64,000 nucleotides of DNA from Eubacterium sp. (lineage in GTDB: Bacteria; Bacillota; Clostridia; Oscillospirales; Acutalibacteraceae): the NCBI GenBank assembly GCA_017463985.1, contig JAFUEH010000001.1:51933-115932 (forward strand), in the 5' to 3' direction. The position numbers were made by a program, and so were the translations under genes. This document shows, one piece after another, positions 9,294 to 18,099 of this stretch (position 1 is its first letter; each line of letters starts with the position of its first letter). Under the pieces are notes generated by a model. It was not told the DNA's origin. It did no database searches and saw only the letters and a program-made list of their open reading frames with translations.

Positions 9294-12200
9294 TTACTGG
9301 ATACCTCTCAGATAAGCGATCACGATGTTATAGAACGTGATGATTGCCTCTGCATCGCCAAGGAAATCTCTGTTGAATTCCGCTGTCTGCTTCTTGCTCT
9401 CCAGCTCTTCACGCAGCGCCTGAATGGTCGGTACATATACCGTATCATAATCGCTGTTCTCAAACTCCTGGAATTTTGCTTCAATATCCTTCTTGAACTG
9501 TGCAAACTGTGCCGTCGGCAGCTTGCCCTCGTTGTAAAGAAGATTGAAGAGGTCAAAATGCGGATATTCCTTGTTCTTCAGCTGAGAGTTGCTGACCAGC
9601 TCGATCGCTTCGATCGCGTCGTTAGCAGGATTGTAAAGATACTTCGGACCCTGTCTTACAAGAATCTTGGTCAGGTAAGCCTGCGCAAATTCTGTGTAAG
9701 CTTCGAACTGCTTCATATCCTCAGAAATCTCTTCTACTGCCTTTTCGATCGCTGCATACTTGGCATTTTCCTTCTCTACTCTCTTGATGAGCTGGTAGGA
9801 GGAGGCGAACCAAAGCTTGGCAGATTCTAAGGTCTTACCGTGCTGAATCTGAATTCTCTGATAACCGTCGCCGGCATAAGCAGGTACGTCGCCCGGCAGG
9901 TCGGTGGTGGTGTTCAGATAGCTCTTCAGCTGGTTGCACAGTGCACCAAGTGCGCTCGGTGTCTTCGCCGTACCGGCGCGCAGTGCCTCGATGTCAATAT
10001 TGCCGGCAAATACCGCAATATGGTTGTCGTCCGGCTCAGAAAATCTGATAACGCCGTACTTCACAGCCTCGTCAAAGATCGCGTTCGCCTTGGCAACACG
10101 CTCTTTTTCACGCGGGTTCTGATAATTTGCGGACCAGGTGCTCTCCGGACACAGAGCCGGCAGGTCTCTCCAGTTGACATCACCGTGCTGATACAGATGT
10201 ACACCTGCTGCACCGGTAACAAGCTGGCTCTCATATACCTTCTCATAATTCTCGATAATGGCATAGCTGTAAATCGGCACACCGTAAAGCGCCTTCGTAT
10301 AGGTGATTCTTGAACGGCTGTCGGACTCTGCTACCTGCTCGCCCTTCTTGCCGGCATGAGCAGCCTTCACGGCGGTCAGGATTCTGTTGCACTGCTTCGG
10401 TACCTGAATCAGCATTCTGCCGGGGATCGTAGAACCGGCGTCAACCTTGAAGCCCGGACGGTCATTGAACATGATCGCCGCCTCGCTGGTCAGCTGATGA
10501 TCAAACTGGTACTGAATATACTCTTCAAAGGAGTTTGCACCGTTCGGCTCTCTGTTGTACTTTTCTTCCAGGAAGGCCTCCAGACCGAGATCCAGTGCAT
10601 CCGTAAATTCCTGCGTCAGGAAATTGGTAAGGTCATCAAAGACAGTATACTGGCTGACATCGTCGGTGCTCCAGCTTTCTCTCTTGTCCCAGATCATTTT
10701 GTACAGGTCGTTAACCGGCACCTCTAAGCCCTTCTTGTCAAGAATTTCCTGAATCTTGGAATTGACATCGGTAAAGCTGACAACATACCAGCTCATGACA
10801 ACGCCCTCGTAGGTCTTTCTTCTGTCAACGTTGCCCATGATGTCCATATTCTCATCAAAAATCTTATGGAGCGAGGTCAGGGTTTCATAGATAACGCCGA
10901 ATACCTCGTGGTTGGCCTTGATGATCATATCCCGCAGATCCTGATAAATCTTAATCAGGCGGGTATTGATATGCTGCTGCAGCATCGTGCCGAACAGCGT
11001 TTCCATCGCCGTCATGTACTCGCCGTAGTATTTTTTCTTGTTAAACAGCGTGCTCTGCAGCTCCTGTAACGCCTGCTGTGCCGCTGCCTGCAGATTCTGC
11101 AGTCTGGCATTGATATCGTTATTGGCCGCTACAAGCATATTTAACTGCTGGAAGCAGTAATCGTAGGCATTCAGCTGCGTACCGCCGCCGACGCCGACAA
11201 GAATATCGTTCGCAAAGCGCGGACCGTAGTTCGGCTTTTTATTCGGGTTCAGCGGATCGGGGAAGAGCAACGGCGCCGTGTTCTCAAAGAAGCCGCGCAG
11301 CTTATCGGTAAAGTTATCTTCGATATTCTTCATGAACAGATCGCTGGCGAAGTTAGCGTCCACCTGTGCTTTGATCTGATTGTACATGCCAATGAAGTCC
11401 GGGCTGCCGCCGGAATTCTTCTGCGAAACTCTGTCAACAGCGGAAGCCGGATAGGACTGCGGCTCCTGCTTAATGCTCGAAAAGCTGAACGGTACGTTCG
11501 CCATCAGCTTCTGGGTCAGCGTGCCGGGGTCAAAGCCAAAGTAGGCCGGACCGACGATCTGCTGTACCTCTTGCGTCGACGGCTCACCGTGAGCCTCCCA
11601 CATCTCGTTCACGCGGTCAAGCAGCTTGGAGGCAAGGCAGGTCATGATGTCCTGTACCGGCAGGATACGGCCGGAGGAGCCGATGATACCGTAGCGATAG
11701 CCAACCGGCTTTACCAAACCCTTAGCGGACAGGCTGGCCACCATGTCGATAATGTCCTTGTTGACATTATTCTGGAACGACCACGGACCGATGGAATCGT
11801 TGTTAGCATCGTTAGCAATGAAGAAAATAACATTCTCCGCAATGACCTGCATCGCCGTATCGTACGGATCGCTAACCGGGTTACCGCCCTCAAAATAGGA
11901 GGTAACGAAGTTAACCAGGGAGTACGGCTTATTTCTGGAATAGATCGTACGCGGACCGTAATCCTGTACAAAGGTTTCGTGACGGTCTTCCAGACCCATC
12001 AGGTAGTCCAGCTCTTTCATAGCGGCATAGCCGTTACGGCCGATACACTCAGCGCTCTTATTCTTTTCGTTAATATCCGGTGTTACGAAGTAGCCGAACA
12101 TAACCAGTCTGTCCCAAATCAGATCTGCGTCCGTCATACCGAGCGCGCTCTTAGCAGCAGACTGAATAATATACGGGATATCCAGGAAGGTACCCGAACC

Positions 12201-12818
12201 GGTACCACCGGAAATACCGCCCAGTACATAAACATACAGCTTACTGTTCGGGTCATTACGGCTGGAAGCCGTCAGCGCGTTGATTGTGCTGGTGAACTTG
12301 TTGTAGATGGTGTCAAAGGTATTGAACAGGCACAGTCTGGCGATCTGACGTACGCCGTTCGCACCGCCGGAAGCATCCTCGATCGCAAGACCGGAAGCAA
12401 GCCAGTCGGTTACATAAGTACGCTTATTCTCTACCGCGTGCTGTACAAAGCCGGACAGCGTCGTGGTACCGATATTCAGCTCCTCGTCTCTTTCGATATA
12501 CATACCCCTGTACATTCTGCCGGGCTGACCGCTCGCCTTGTCAGGGAAGAAGGTTTTATCGGTATCAATACCGATGAACTTGATGTTATCCGGCACAGTC
12601 TTACGCTTGCCGCTGTGAACATCCTTACCTGTCTTAAAGATTTCGTTAACCTTCGCCTTAACTCTCAGTAACGCATCGATACCGGAGCCGCCAAGACCAA
12701 CTACCAGGATCGGTTCACTCTGGATATTGATTTTAGACAAATCCGAGATGAAATTAATACCGCCCTCTGAGAAATTGGCTTGGTTAAGAACATCTTTTTG
12801 TTGTGGTGAAATAGCCAT
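9294..12818 (-). CDS. Very large tubulin/FtsZ-like protein (Tubulin_2 type)
   Basis: 1174 aa from ATG 12818, which has GAGGAGGAAATTT upstream (the longer MRRKF start lacks a site). Residues 37-48 (LVVGLGGSGID) form the N-terminal nucleotide-binding turn. Residues 200-211 (GGISGGTGSGTF) are the glycine-rich tubulin signature that contacts GTP phosphates, GGxxGGTGSG-type as in FtsZ and tubulin. FtsZ has about 350-400 aa, so some 700 residues here are extra and mostly helical. Divergent bacterial tubulin-like families with vWA and GTPase neighbours are known and have been proposed to act in membrane remodelling. It is the first full-length gene of the operon. Polymerisation is predicted, not shown. 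Confidence 0.85.
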   Translation of the reverse strand: MAISPQQKDVLNQANFSEGGINFISDLSKINIQSEPILVVGLGGSGIDALLRVKAKVNEIFKTGKDVHSGKRKTVPDNIKFIGIDTDKTFFPDKASGQPGRMYRGMYIERDEELNIGTTTLSGFVQHAVENKRTYVTDWLASGLAIEDASGGANGVRQIARLCLFNTFDTIYNKFTSTINALTASSRNDPNSKLYVYVLGGISGGTGSGTFLDIPYIIQSAAKSALGMTDADLIWDRLVMFGYFVTPDINEKNKSAECIGRNGYAAMKELDYLMGLEDRHETFVQDYGPRTIYSRNKPYSLVNFVTSYFEGGNPVSDPYDTAMQVIAENVIFFIANDANNDSIGPWSFQNNVNKDIIDMVASLSAKGLVKPVGYRYGIIGSSGRILPVQDIMTCLASKLLDRVNEMWEAHGEPSTQEVQQIVGPAYFGFDPGTLTQKLMANVPFSFSSIKQEPQSYPASAVDRVSQKNSGGSPDFIGMYNQIKAQVDANFASDLFMKNIEDNFTDKLRGFFENTAPLLFPDPLNPNKKPNYGPRFANDILVGVGGGTQLNAYDYCFQQLNMLVAANNDINARLQNLQAAAQQALQELQSTLFNKKKYYGEYMTAMETLFGTMLQQHINTRLIKIYQDLRDMIIKANHEVFGVIYETLTSLHKIFDENMDIMGNVDRRKTYEGVVMSWYVVSFTDVNSKIQEILDKKGLEVPVNDLYKMIWDKRESWSTDDVSQYTVFDDLTNFLTQEFTDALDLGLEAFLEEKYNREPNGANSFEEYIQYQFDHQLTSEAAIMFNDRPGFKVDAGSTIPGRMLIQVPKQCNRILTAVKAAHAGKKGEQVAESDSRSRITYTKALYGVPIYSYAIIENYEKVYESQLVTGAAGVHLYQHGDVNWRDLPALCPESTWSANYQNPREKERVAKANAIFDEAVKYGVIRFSEPDDNHIAVFAGNIDIEALRAGTAKTPSALGALCNQLKSYLNTTTDLPGDVPAYAGDGYQRIQIQHGKTLESAKLWFASSYQLIKRVEKENAKYAAIEKAVEEISEDMKQFEAYTEFAQAYLTKILVRQGPKYLYNPANDAIEAIELVSNSQLKNKEYPHFDLFNLLYNEGKLPTAQFAQFKKDIEAKFQEFENSDYDTVYVPTIQALREELESKKQTAEFNRDFLGDAEAIITFYNIVIAYLRGIQ

Positions 12819-12876
12819 AAATTTCCTCCTCAAAGAATTTTTTCTGCATTGCTATAATACAAAATAATGCAAAAGT

Positions 12877-12919
12877 ATAATATCATAATATGCGCCGTAA
12901 AGTAAAGGAATTTTCGACA
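12877..12919 (-). promoter_or_regulatory. Candidate promoter and Spo0A box for the tubulin-like operon
   Basis: On the minus strand, TTTACT (12906-12901), 18 bp, then TATTAT (12882-12877) form a moderate sigma-A promoter. A perfect 0A-box heptamer TGTCGAA lies at 12919-12913, upstream of the -35, about 95 bp from the start codon. The heptamer is expected several times by chance in 64 kb, so the regulatory reading is tentative. Confidence 0.4.
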
Positions 12920-12993
12920 TTTTTTATGAAAAAATCAACATTCTTTTGCCCTGCGGAGCACAATTATAAAAAGGGTTAAAATTTTATGAAAAT

Positions 12994-13272
12994 TCAATAA
13001 AAATCGGATCGATTTTTTAACTGAATTGTAACTTTTTTGGATGCTTTTTCCATTATTCGGTTGCCCGTTGAGAACGCTGTCAAACTGACGTTGAAGATAT
13101 CGTTGACAGCTTCCTTCACGCGCAGCATCGCGTCAATACCGGTACCGCCTAGGCCAATCACCAACGCCGGTCCTCCTTGATAGGGATACTGTTGCTCGTG
13201 CGGCGGACGGTACAGCTCACCGCTCGCAGCGCGGAAACAGTCCAGATTGCTCTTTTGTTCTTGTGTCAGCAT
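12994..13272 (-). pseudogene. Truncated tubulin-like paralogue (N-terminal fragment)
   Basis: 92 codons with a strong ribosome site (AAGGAGGAGAAACC). Residues 34-60 (LVIGLGGTGIDAMLRVKEAV and on) closely match residues 38-65 of the full-length tubulin-like protein (LVVGLGGSGIDALLRVKAKV). The similarity then fades and the frame stops, so the glycine-rich GTP signature is absent. It sits directly upstream of the intact gene in the same orientation. The simplest view is a decayed tandem duplicate. An expressed short form that binds or caps the full-length protein is an alternative, since the ribosome site is well preserved. Confidence 0.65.
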
Positions 13273-13577
13273 GGTTTCTCCTCCTTAATGTTGCTGCCTG
13301 TCGCAGTACTACAAAAAAGTGATCGCTCGGCATTCAGGAAAATCGCACGGGCAGATGCATTTTTTTGCTACGTCGACAAAATGTGACAGTAATATAATCA
13401 TATTATACTGCGATCAACGCCAAAAAGCTATTAGCTGGCAGCGTACATTTTCAGTAAAATTTTGCAAAAAATCACGATGTAAGAAAAACCGAACGCGAAT
13501 TATTTGAATTTAGTTGACAAAAAGCAATATTTTATGATAAAATTTTTTTACTGATTTTCTAAGGAGAGATGATAAAC
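13273..13577. other. Intergenic region between truncated tubulin-like ORF and vWA gene
   Basis: About 300 bp, AT-rich. It holds the vWA promoter (13514-13543), a near-match 0A box on the minus strand (TGTCGAC, 13378-13372, about 100 bp before the truncated ORF) and an imperfect palindrome of CAGTAATATAAT-type sequence around 13387-13411 that could be an operator. No gene is seen. Confidence 0.4.
13514..13543 (+). promoter_or_regulatory. Sigma-A promoter of the exported vWA gene
   Basis: TTGACA (13514-13519), 18-bp spacer, TAAAAT (13538-13543), about 35 bp before the start codon of the vWA gene. Confidence 0.6.
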
Positions 13578-15395
13578 ATGAAAAAGCTTTTATCCGTAAT
13601 GTTCGCTGTGCTGCTGGCGTTCGCGGCGTGCCTGCCGTTTACGGCCATGGCTGACAGCAATGACGGTGCTGACGTCGTGTTCGTGGTCGACGTTTCCCGT
13701 TCCATGCAGCATAACGACCCGCAGTACTTAACCAGCTTAGCGATCAATAAATATGTCGATAAGCTGGACGCCTCTACGCAGAATAATAACGTCGGTATCG
13801 TTACCTTCTGCGGCGATGTATCTGAGCAGATGCCGCTGACCGCGATCACACCGGACAGCGTGGCACAGATCAACCAGTTTGTCAGCGATCACGTTGTACA
13901 GACCGAGCGCCAGACAGACGCCTCTACCGGTATCAAGGCCGCCGTTGATATGCTCAGCAGCAGTCAGTCCTCCAACAAGGCGATCATTCTGGTAACCGAC
14001 GGCGAGTACAGCTACGCCGGCGCAGATGACAAGGAGCCGGCCGACGCACAGACGCGCGCCGAGGCCTCCAACACCGTCATGGCGGAGCAGGTTCAAAAGG
14101 CGCAAGCCCAGCAGATCAAGATTTTTACGCTGAAAATCAAGGACGACAGCACTGCCGGCGTTCCGGAATTCCTGAAGGTCGATTTTGCCGGTGTGGCAAA
14201 GGACACCGCCGGTAAGGACTATTATCCGAACAGTGCCGATGAGGTAGATGAGTTTATCAGCGACATTCAGTCCTCACTGATTTCCGGCATGGTGACGGTT
14301 CATGAGGATAAGAACGTTGAAGCCGGTGTACCGACCATTTGCACCTTCAATGTTCCCGAGGGAATTGTGTACGCAAAGGTACAGATTTCACACGATCCGA
14401 AGTCTAAAATTGAGATTATCAGTGTAAAAGATAAGGACGGCAATGCCGTTAATTACGACAAGCCGAATGTCGTGAAGGATAAGAACGCCGGTAACAAGCG
14501 TGCGCTGACCAGCTTTAAGATCGATAATCCGGCACCGGGCGAGTTGAATATCGAGATTTTAAGCGACCAAAAGCAGACCATCTCTATCGACTACGCAGCC
14601 TCCTCTGCCTTTACGATCGTCGCACAGCCGACGCAGGTAACGGCACCGGCCAAGTCGCCGCTGAAGATCACCGCACAGCTGTTCCAGGCCGTTGGCACCC
14701 AGAACGAGCTTGTATCAGACGCTGACGGCAGCCTGAAAATCATCGGTAAGGTATATGACAAGGACGGCAAGGAAGTGGCCAGCCAGGAGCTTTCCGGCAA
14801 GGACGGTCACTACGATACCGGCAAGCTGGCCGCACCGGACGAGGGCGACTATACTGCTGTTGTTTCCGTACAGGACCTGAACGGCATCGAGATCTGCGCA
14901 ACGCCGGAGATCCCCGTCACTGCCACCAAGGCTAAGCCGAACATCCTGCTGTTCGTGCTGATCGGCGTTGGCGTACTCGTACTCGTTGGTCTCATCTTAC
15001 TGTTGCTCAAGAAGACGGGCGGAAATAGAAGACCGCCGCTGTTCGGTAAATTCCAGTACTCCTATTCCAATATGCTTGCTCAGGAATACGAATCCCTGCA
15101 AATCTGGAACCTACAGGCATATTCAGGCGGTAATAAGAAGATTACCTCTGCTTCGGTTTATGACCTGATGAAAACCTATCATCCGAACCTTACCAACCTC
15201 GGAACCGTCATGTTCGTCACGGCAGGCAACAATCAGGCACCGCAGTTACAGGTGGTGAATAATTCCTCCGACCTGAACGTCACGATCTCCGGTATTCCGA
15301 TCTCCACCACACCGACCAATATCAATATCGGTGACGAGCTGCGCATCGACTCCATGGACGGCAGCATCTCGATTTCCGCAAGAAGACTTGCATAA
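13578..15395 (+). CDS. Exported vWA protein with single TM and cytoplasmic tail
   Basis: 605 aa from the ATG at 13578; an ATG 9 bp earlier is too close to the AAGGAGAG site. A signal peptide (KKLLSVMFAVLLAF, cut near TAMA-DS) leads into a vWA domain with DVSRSM at about 38-43, a threonine at TDASTG and VTDGEYS, so the metal site is complete. Beta-rich, Ig-like segments follow (about 230-450). One strong membrane helix (about 455-477, LLFVLIGVGVLVLVGLI) precedes a 125-residue cytoplasmic tail of unknown fold. The vWA domain therefore faces outward. It is divergent from the tubulin-like operon, which also encodes a vWA protein, and the two may be parts of one apparatus (inference). Confidence 0.75.
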   Translation: MKKLLSVMFAVLLAFAACLPFTAMADSNDGADVVFVVDVSRSMQHNDPQYLTSLAINKYVDKLDASTQNNNVGIVTFCGDVSEQMPLTAITPDSVAQINQFVSDHVVQTERQTDASTGIKAAVDMLSSSQSSNKAIILVTDGEYSYAGADDKEPADAQTRAEASNTVMAEQVQKAQAQQIKIFTLKIKDDSTAGVPEFLKVDFAGVAKDTAGKDYYPNSADEVDEFISDIQSSLISGMVTVHEDKNVEAGVPTICTFNVPEGIVYAKVQISHDPKSKIEIISVKDKDGNAVNYDKPNVVKDKNAGNKRALTSFKIDNPAPGELNIEILSDQKQTISIDYAASSAFTIVAQPTQVTAPAKSPLKITAQLFQAVGTQNELVSDADGSLKIIGKVYDKDGKEVASQELSGKDGHYDTGKLAAPDEGDYTAVVSVQDLNGIEICATPEIPVTATKAKPNILLFVLIGVGVLVLVGLILLLLKKTGGNRRPPLFGKFQYSYSNMLAQEYESLQIWNLQAYSGGNKKITSASVYDLMKTYHPNLTNLGTVMFVTAGNNQAPQLQVVNNSSDLNVTISGIPISTTPTNINIGDELRIDSMDGSISISARRLA

Positions 15396-15415
15396 TCAAT
15401 CGCCGCAAGGCATAA

Positions 15416-15458
15416 CAAAAAGCTGCAGATCAGTTCCCTGATCTGCAGCTTATTTATT
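15416..15458. terminator. Terminator after the exported vWA gene
   Basis: A perfect 14-bp stem (AAGCTGCAGATCAG, loop TTCC) at 15420-15451 is followed by a T-rich stretch. An A-run on the left side lets it also work for the convergent minus-strand operon. Confidence 0.85.
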
Positions 15459-15592
15459 TTCCGTTTAACCCTCTGTTTAAGTCGCTATATTATTCTATAC
15501 GCTTTATGATGTTCTGTCCCGTAGGCACCGTGAAGTGCTATGAGCGATTGGATACTTTCCGTTTGCGTATCGCTAAACGAATTAGCTATCTG

Positions 15593-16435
15593 TCAGGAGC
15601 GCCGGCTGCGGCTGCTGCCCTCTCTTTGCTGCCGGACAAAGGTTACCAGCAGTACATAAAACAGCACGCTCAGCACCAGTCCTACTGCCAGCAACAGCGA
15701 AAAATATTTCTGTACCAATCCGGCCGCTACCGCCTGATAAACCGCAGGCGACAGCAAAATCCGTTCATTCACGTGGAGCAGGAGGCAAACAGCTGCGCCC
15801 AGCAGGATGCCGAACGAGCCGGCCGCTGCACCGCTGCACAAATACACCGCTGCCTTTTTACGGTCGGAATAAAGCAGCGTTATCAGCAATGCGCTCAGTA
15901 CTGCCAAGCCGGCAGCCAGCGCCAGGATACCGGAAACACGGTGTCGGATCGACAGCACCTTACTGCTCACGCTTTCCACCTCGTGCAGGCCGACAGTTTC
16001 ACCGTAAATCACAGCAGCCTTATCGGCGGCACGGTGAACGTCCGCCTCCTCGTAGCGCGCGCCGCTCTCGTCCAAATATTCCGTGCAGAGGTTCTCGAAA
16101 TAATCCACCATATTGTCGTTATACAGCAGCGTATCCTCCGCGCCGAACGCATTCTGGAACACGCTAGACAGCGTGGTGCGCACCGGATTTTCCTCCGTCA
16201 CCGCCATGAACACCCTGGAGGGAATACCCGTTTCCTCCTCCAGCACTGTGTACTTTACCTCCAGCTGGTCAGTGCAGGCAGTCGCCAACTCGTCCGTCAC
16301 AAAGTTTTGTTCCAGATAGGTACGGTTGGAGAGCGTCACATTCATCGCCAGCATACTGATCAGCAGTGCCATCGCAATCGCCAGCAGCACCGACAGCACA
16401 GTTGATAAAATTCTTCTGGTTGCACTAATGCCCAT
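15593..16435 (-). CDS. Hypothetical four-helix membrane protein
   Basis: 280 aa, not recognised. A first membrane helix (about 10-32) is followed by an outward-facing soluble region of some 130 residues (acidic, with AAVIYGETVGLHEVE near its end), then three helices (about 168-190, 200-222, 240-265) and a short basic tail (RQQREGSSRSRRS). Its start overlaps the stop of the upstream gene in a TAATG arrangement, so translation is coupled. It is the last gene of a three-gene operon that converges on the exported vWA gene. The topology resembles an envelope sensor or assembly factor, but nothing fixes a function. Confidence 0.65.
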   Translation of the reverse strand: MGISATRRILSTVLSVLLAIAMALLISMLAMNVTLSNRTYLEQNFVTDELATACTDQLEVKYTVLEEETGIPSRVFMAVTEENPVRTTLSSVFQNAFGAEDTLLYNDNMVDYFENLCTEYLDESGARYEEADVHRAADKAAVIYGETVGLHEVESVSSKVLSIRHRVSGILALAAGLAVLSALLITLLYSDRKKAAVYLCSGAAAGSFGILLGAAVCLLLHVNERILLSPAVYQAVAAGLVQKYFSLLLAVGLVLSVLFYVLLVTFVRQQREGSSRSRRS

Positions 16436-16992
16436 TATGCCACCTCCCCGTAAATCATCAGATGATAATTATCGGACAGGCCGACGCCTTCGGTGTTTTG
16501 ATAATAGATCACCACACTGCTCCCATCGAACGGTGCCACCGCCAGCGCCTGCGTCTCGTTATCGACATCATACTCCTCTGTAAAGCGGAAATACTTTTGC
16601 GTACCGTCTGACAGCGTCACTGTCAGCTCCGTACCGAAATCGGCCGCGCGGCTGTTCAGAATTTTCAGATACCGGCAGCCGGAGGCTGTCCATTCGCTGC
16701 TCGACGGGTCGACCGAAATACAGTCCGTCATCAGGGTGTAGTCCGCGTTTTTTACCATGAGCATCCCTTCGGCCGTTGCACCGATTGGCTCGTTATCCGC
16801 TGCGTTCTGTATCGAGTCCGCCGCGCTGTCCTGCGGCAGCGCCAGCGCCTCATGATTAGCCAGCTGTGCGTCACGGTTAAAGGGCATCACGCTGTTGACA
16901 GCATTGCTGAAGCACAGCACCGCTACTGCACTGAGCAGCACGCCGGTAATGACCGGCAGCAGAATCACTTTTTTTACAAAATCAAAATCCAT
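16435..16992 (-). CDS. Hypothetical single-pass exported protein
   Basis: 185 aa, not recognised. An N-terminal helix (about 8-32) anchors an extracellular domain. A Gln/Ala/Asp-rich linker (about 40-70) leads to a compact beta-rich domain (about 75-185) with strands such as YLKILNSRAADFGTELTVTL and SSVVIYYQNTEG. No catalytic motif or lipobox is seen. It is preceded by GCAGGGA and is coupled by TAATG to the four-helix membrane gene downstream, so the two products probably form a complex. Confidence 0.6.
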   Translation of the reverse strand: MDFDFVKKVILLPVITGVLLSAVAVLCFSNAVNSVMPFNRDAQLANHEALALPQDSAADSIQNAADNEPIGATAEGMLMVKNADYTLMTDCISVDPSSSEWTASGCRYLKILNSRAADFGTELTVTLSDGTQKYFRFTEEYDVDNETQALAVAPFDGSSVVIYYQNTEGVGLSDNYHLMIYGEVA

Positions 16993-17045
16993 ATTAAAAT
17001 CCCTGCCTTGTGTCTGTCGGATTAAAATAACGGGTGGTTGCTGTT

Positions 17046-17897
17046 TTAATTTCGCATATTGTTGGCATCGTTCAGCGTGTTCGCCAGCGACAGGCCTCTT
17101 TTCTTCTTAGGACGGTAGGCCGGCGGATTGCTGAGCTTTTTGGTGTAACGGTTTTTTTTGGCCGTAATTTTGTTGACCTCACGCACAGGGCCGGCCATAT
17201 AGTCAGACATATACTGCTCCGCCACTTCCATCAGCTTCGGGTCGTTCTTCATTTCCCCGAGGATCGTCACGGCAATAATATCCTGCACCTCATTTGTGCC
17301 GTCCTCAAACACCTCGTTGAGCATCTTAAACAGCTTCTGGCACTCGCTGCGCTCGCCGCGCTTGAGCACGTCCATCACCTTGGCGTTGCCGTGCTCCGTA
17401 AAGAACGTCTCCGGCAGGAACTCACCGTACGTCAAAATATTGCGCTTAATTTCGTCCTTCATATCGGGATAGAGCCCGCCAAAGCGGCTTGCCAGCGAAT
17501 CCACATCATAATTCACCGTGCCTTTTTTTGCCTTAGAGCGCGATACGGACTTGGGCATTTTTACTTTGTCCAGATCCACCTTCTTCTTGACTTTAAAGAG
17601 GCGCTCTACCTCATCAATCATTTCGTTCGCCGCTGAACGCGCCTCGCGCTCATCGGCGCTGTCCGGCTCAAACAGCGTCTTGGACACCGTACTGTATTCT
17701 GCCGTTTCCGGGTCGCCGTCATACGCCACTTCAAAGGCAAGAACGCTGTTCTCCTTATCGCAGACAATACGGTAATTCCCCTGCTCGCCGGTATAGATCA
17801 GGCTGTTTTCCGTCTCTGCCGCCATTTTAAAGCCAAGCTCACCGTTCACGGCGTCCAGGCTTTTTTTCATTACGTTAAATGCTTCGTTCAACTGCAT
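17046..17897 (-). CDS. Hypothetical cytoplasmic protein, first gene of membrane operon
   Basis: 283 aa from the ATG at 17897 (AAAGGA upstream); the longer start lacks a site. Not recognised. Residues 1-95 form an alpha/beta domain (IYTGEQGNYRIVCDKENSVLAFEV) of the small nucleotide- or protein-binding type. A Lys-rich linker (about 105-130) leads to a helical domain (about 135-245), and the C-terminus is very basic (KKNRYTKKLSNPPAYRPKKKR). The basic tail could bind nucleic acid or acidic lipid. It precedes two membrane-protein genes and, with them, faces the exported vWA gene. Confidence 0.6.
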   Translation of the reverse strand: MQLNEAFNVMKKSLDAVNGELGFKMAAETENSLIYTGEQGNYRIVCDKENSVLAFEVAYDGDPETAEYSTVSKTLFEPDSADEREARSAANEMIDEVERLFKVKKKVDLDKVKMPKSVSRSKAKKGTVNYDVDSLASRFGGLYPDMKDEIKRNILTYGEFLPETFFTEHGNAKVMDVLKRGERSECQKLFKMLNEVFEDGTNEVQDIIAVTILGEMKNDPKLMEVAEQYMSDYMAGPVREVNKITAKKNRYTKKLSNPPAYRPKKKRGLSLANTLNDANNMRN

Positions 17898-18017
17898 GGC
17901 TGTTTCCTTTCGCACAAATAATATTTTTTCACGGAATACTCCATTTTATTTTCTCATATATTATACATCAAAAAAAGGCTGTTGTCACTAATTATTTTCT
18001 ATTAATTCATTTTTATG

Positions 18018-18046
18018 TTGATATTGTCCGCAATTTGTGTTAAAAT
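18018..18046 (+). promoter_or_regulatory. Sigma-A promoter of murI
   Basis: TTGATA (18018-18023), 17-bp spacer, TAAAAT (18041-18046), about 54 bp before the murI ATG. Confidence 0.7.
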
Positions 18047-18099
18047 ACTTAATCTATAAGAATGGATAAGTATGCATATTTATATATGAGGATGATTTT

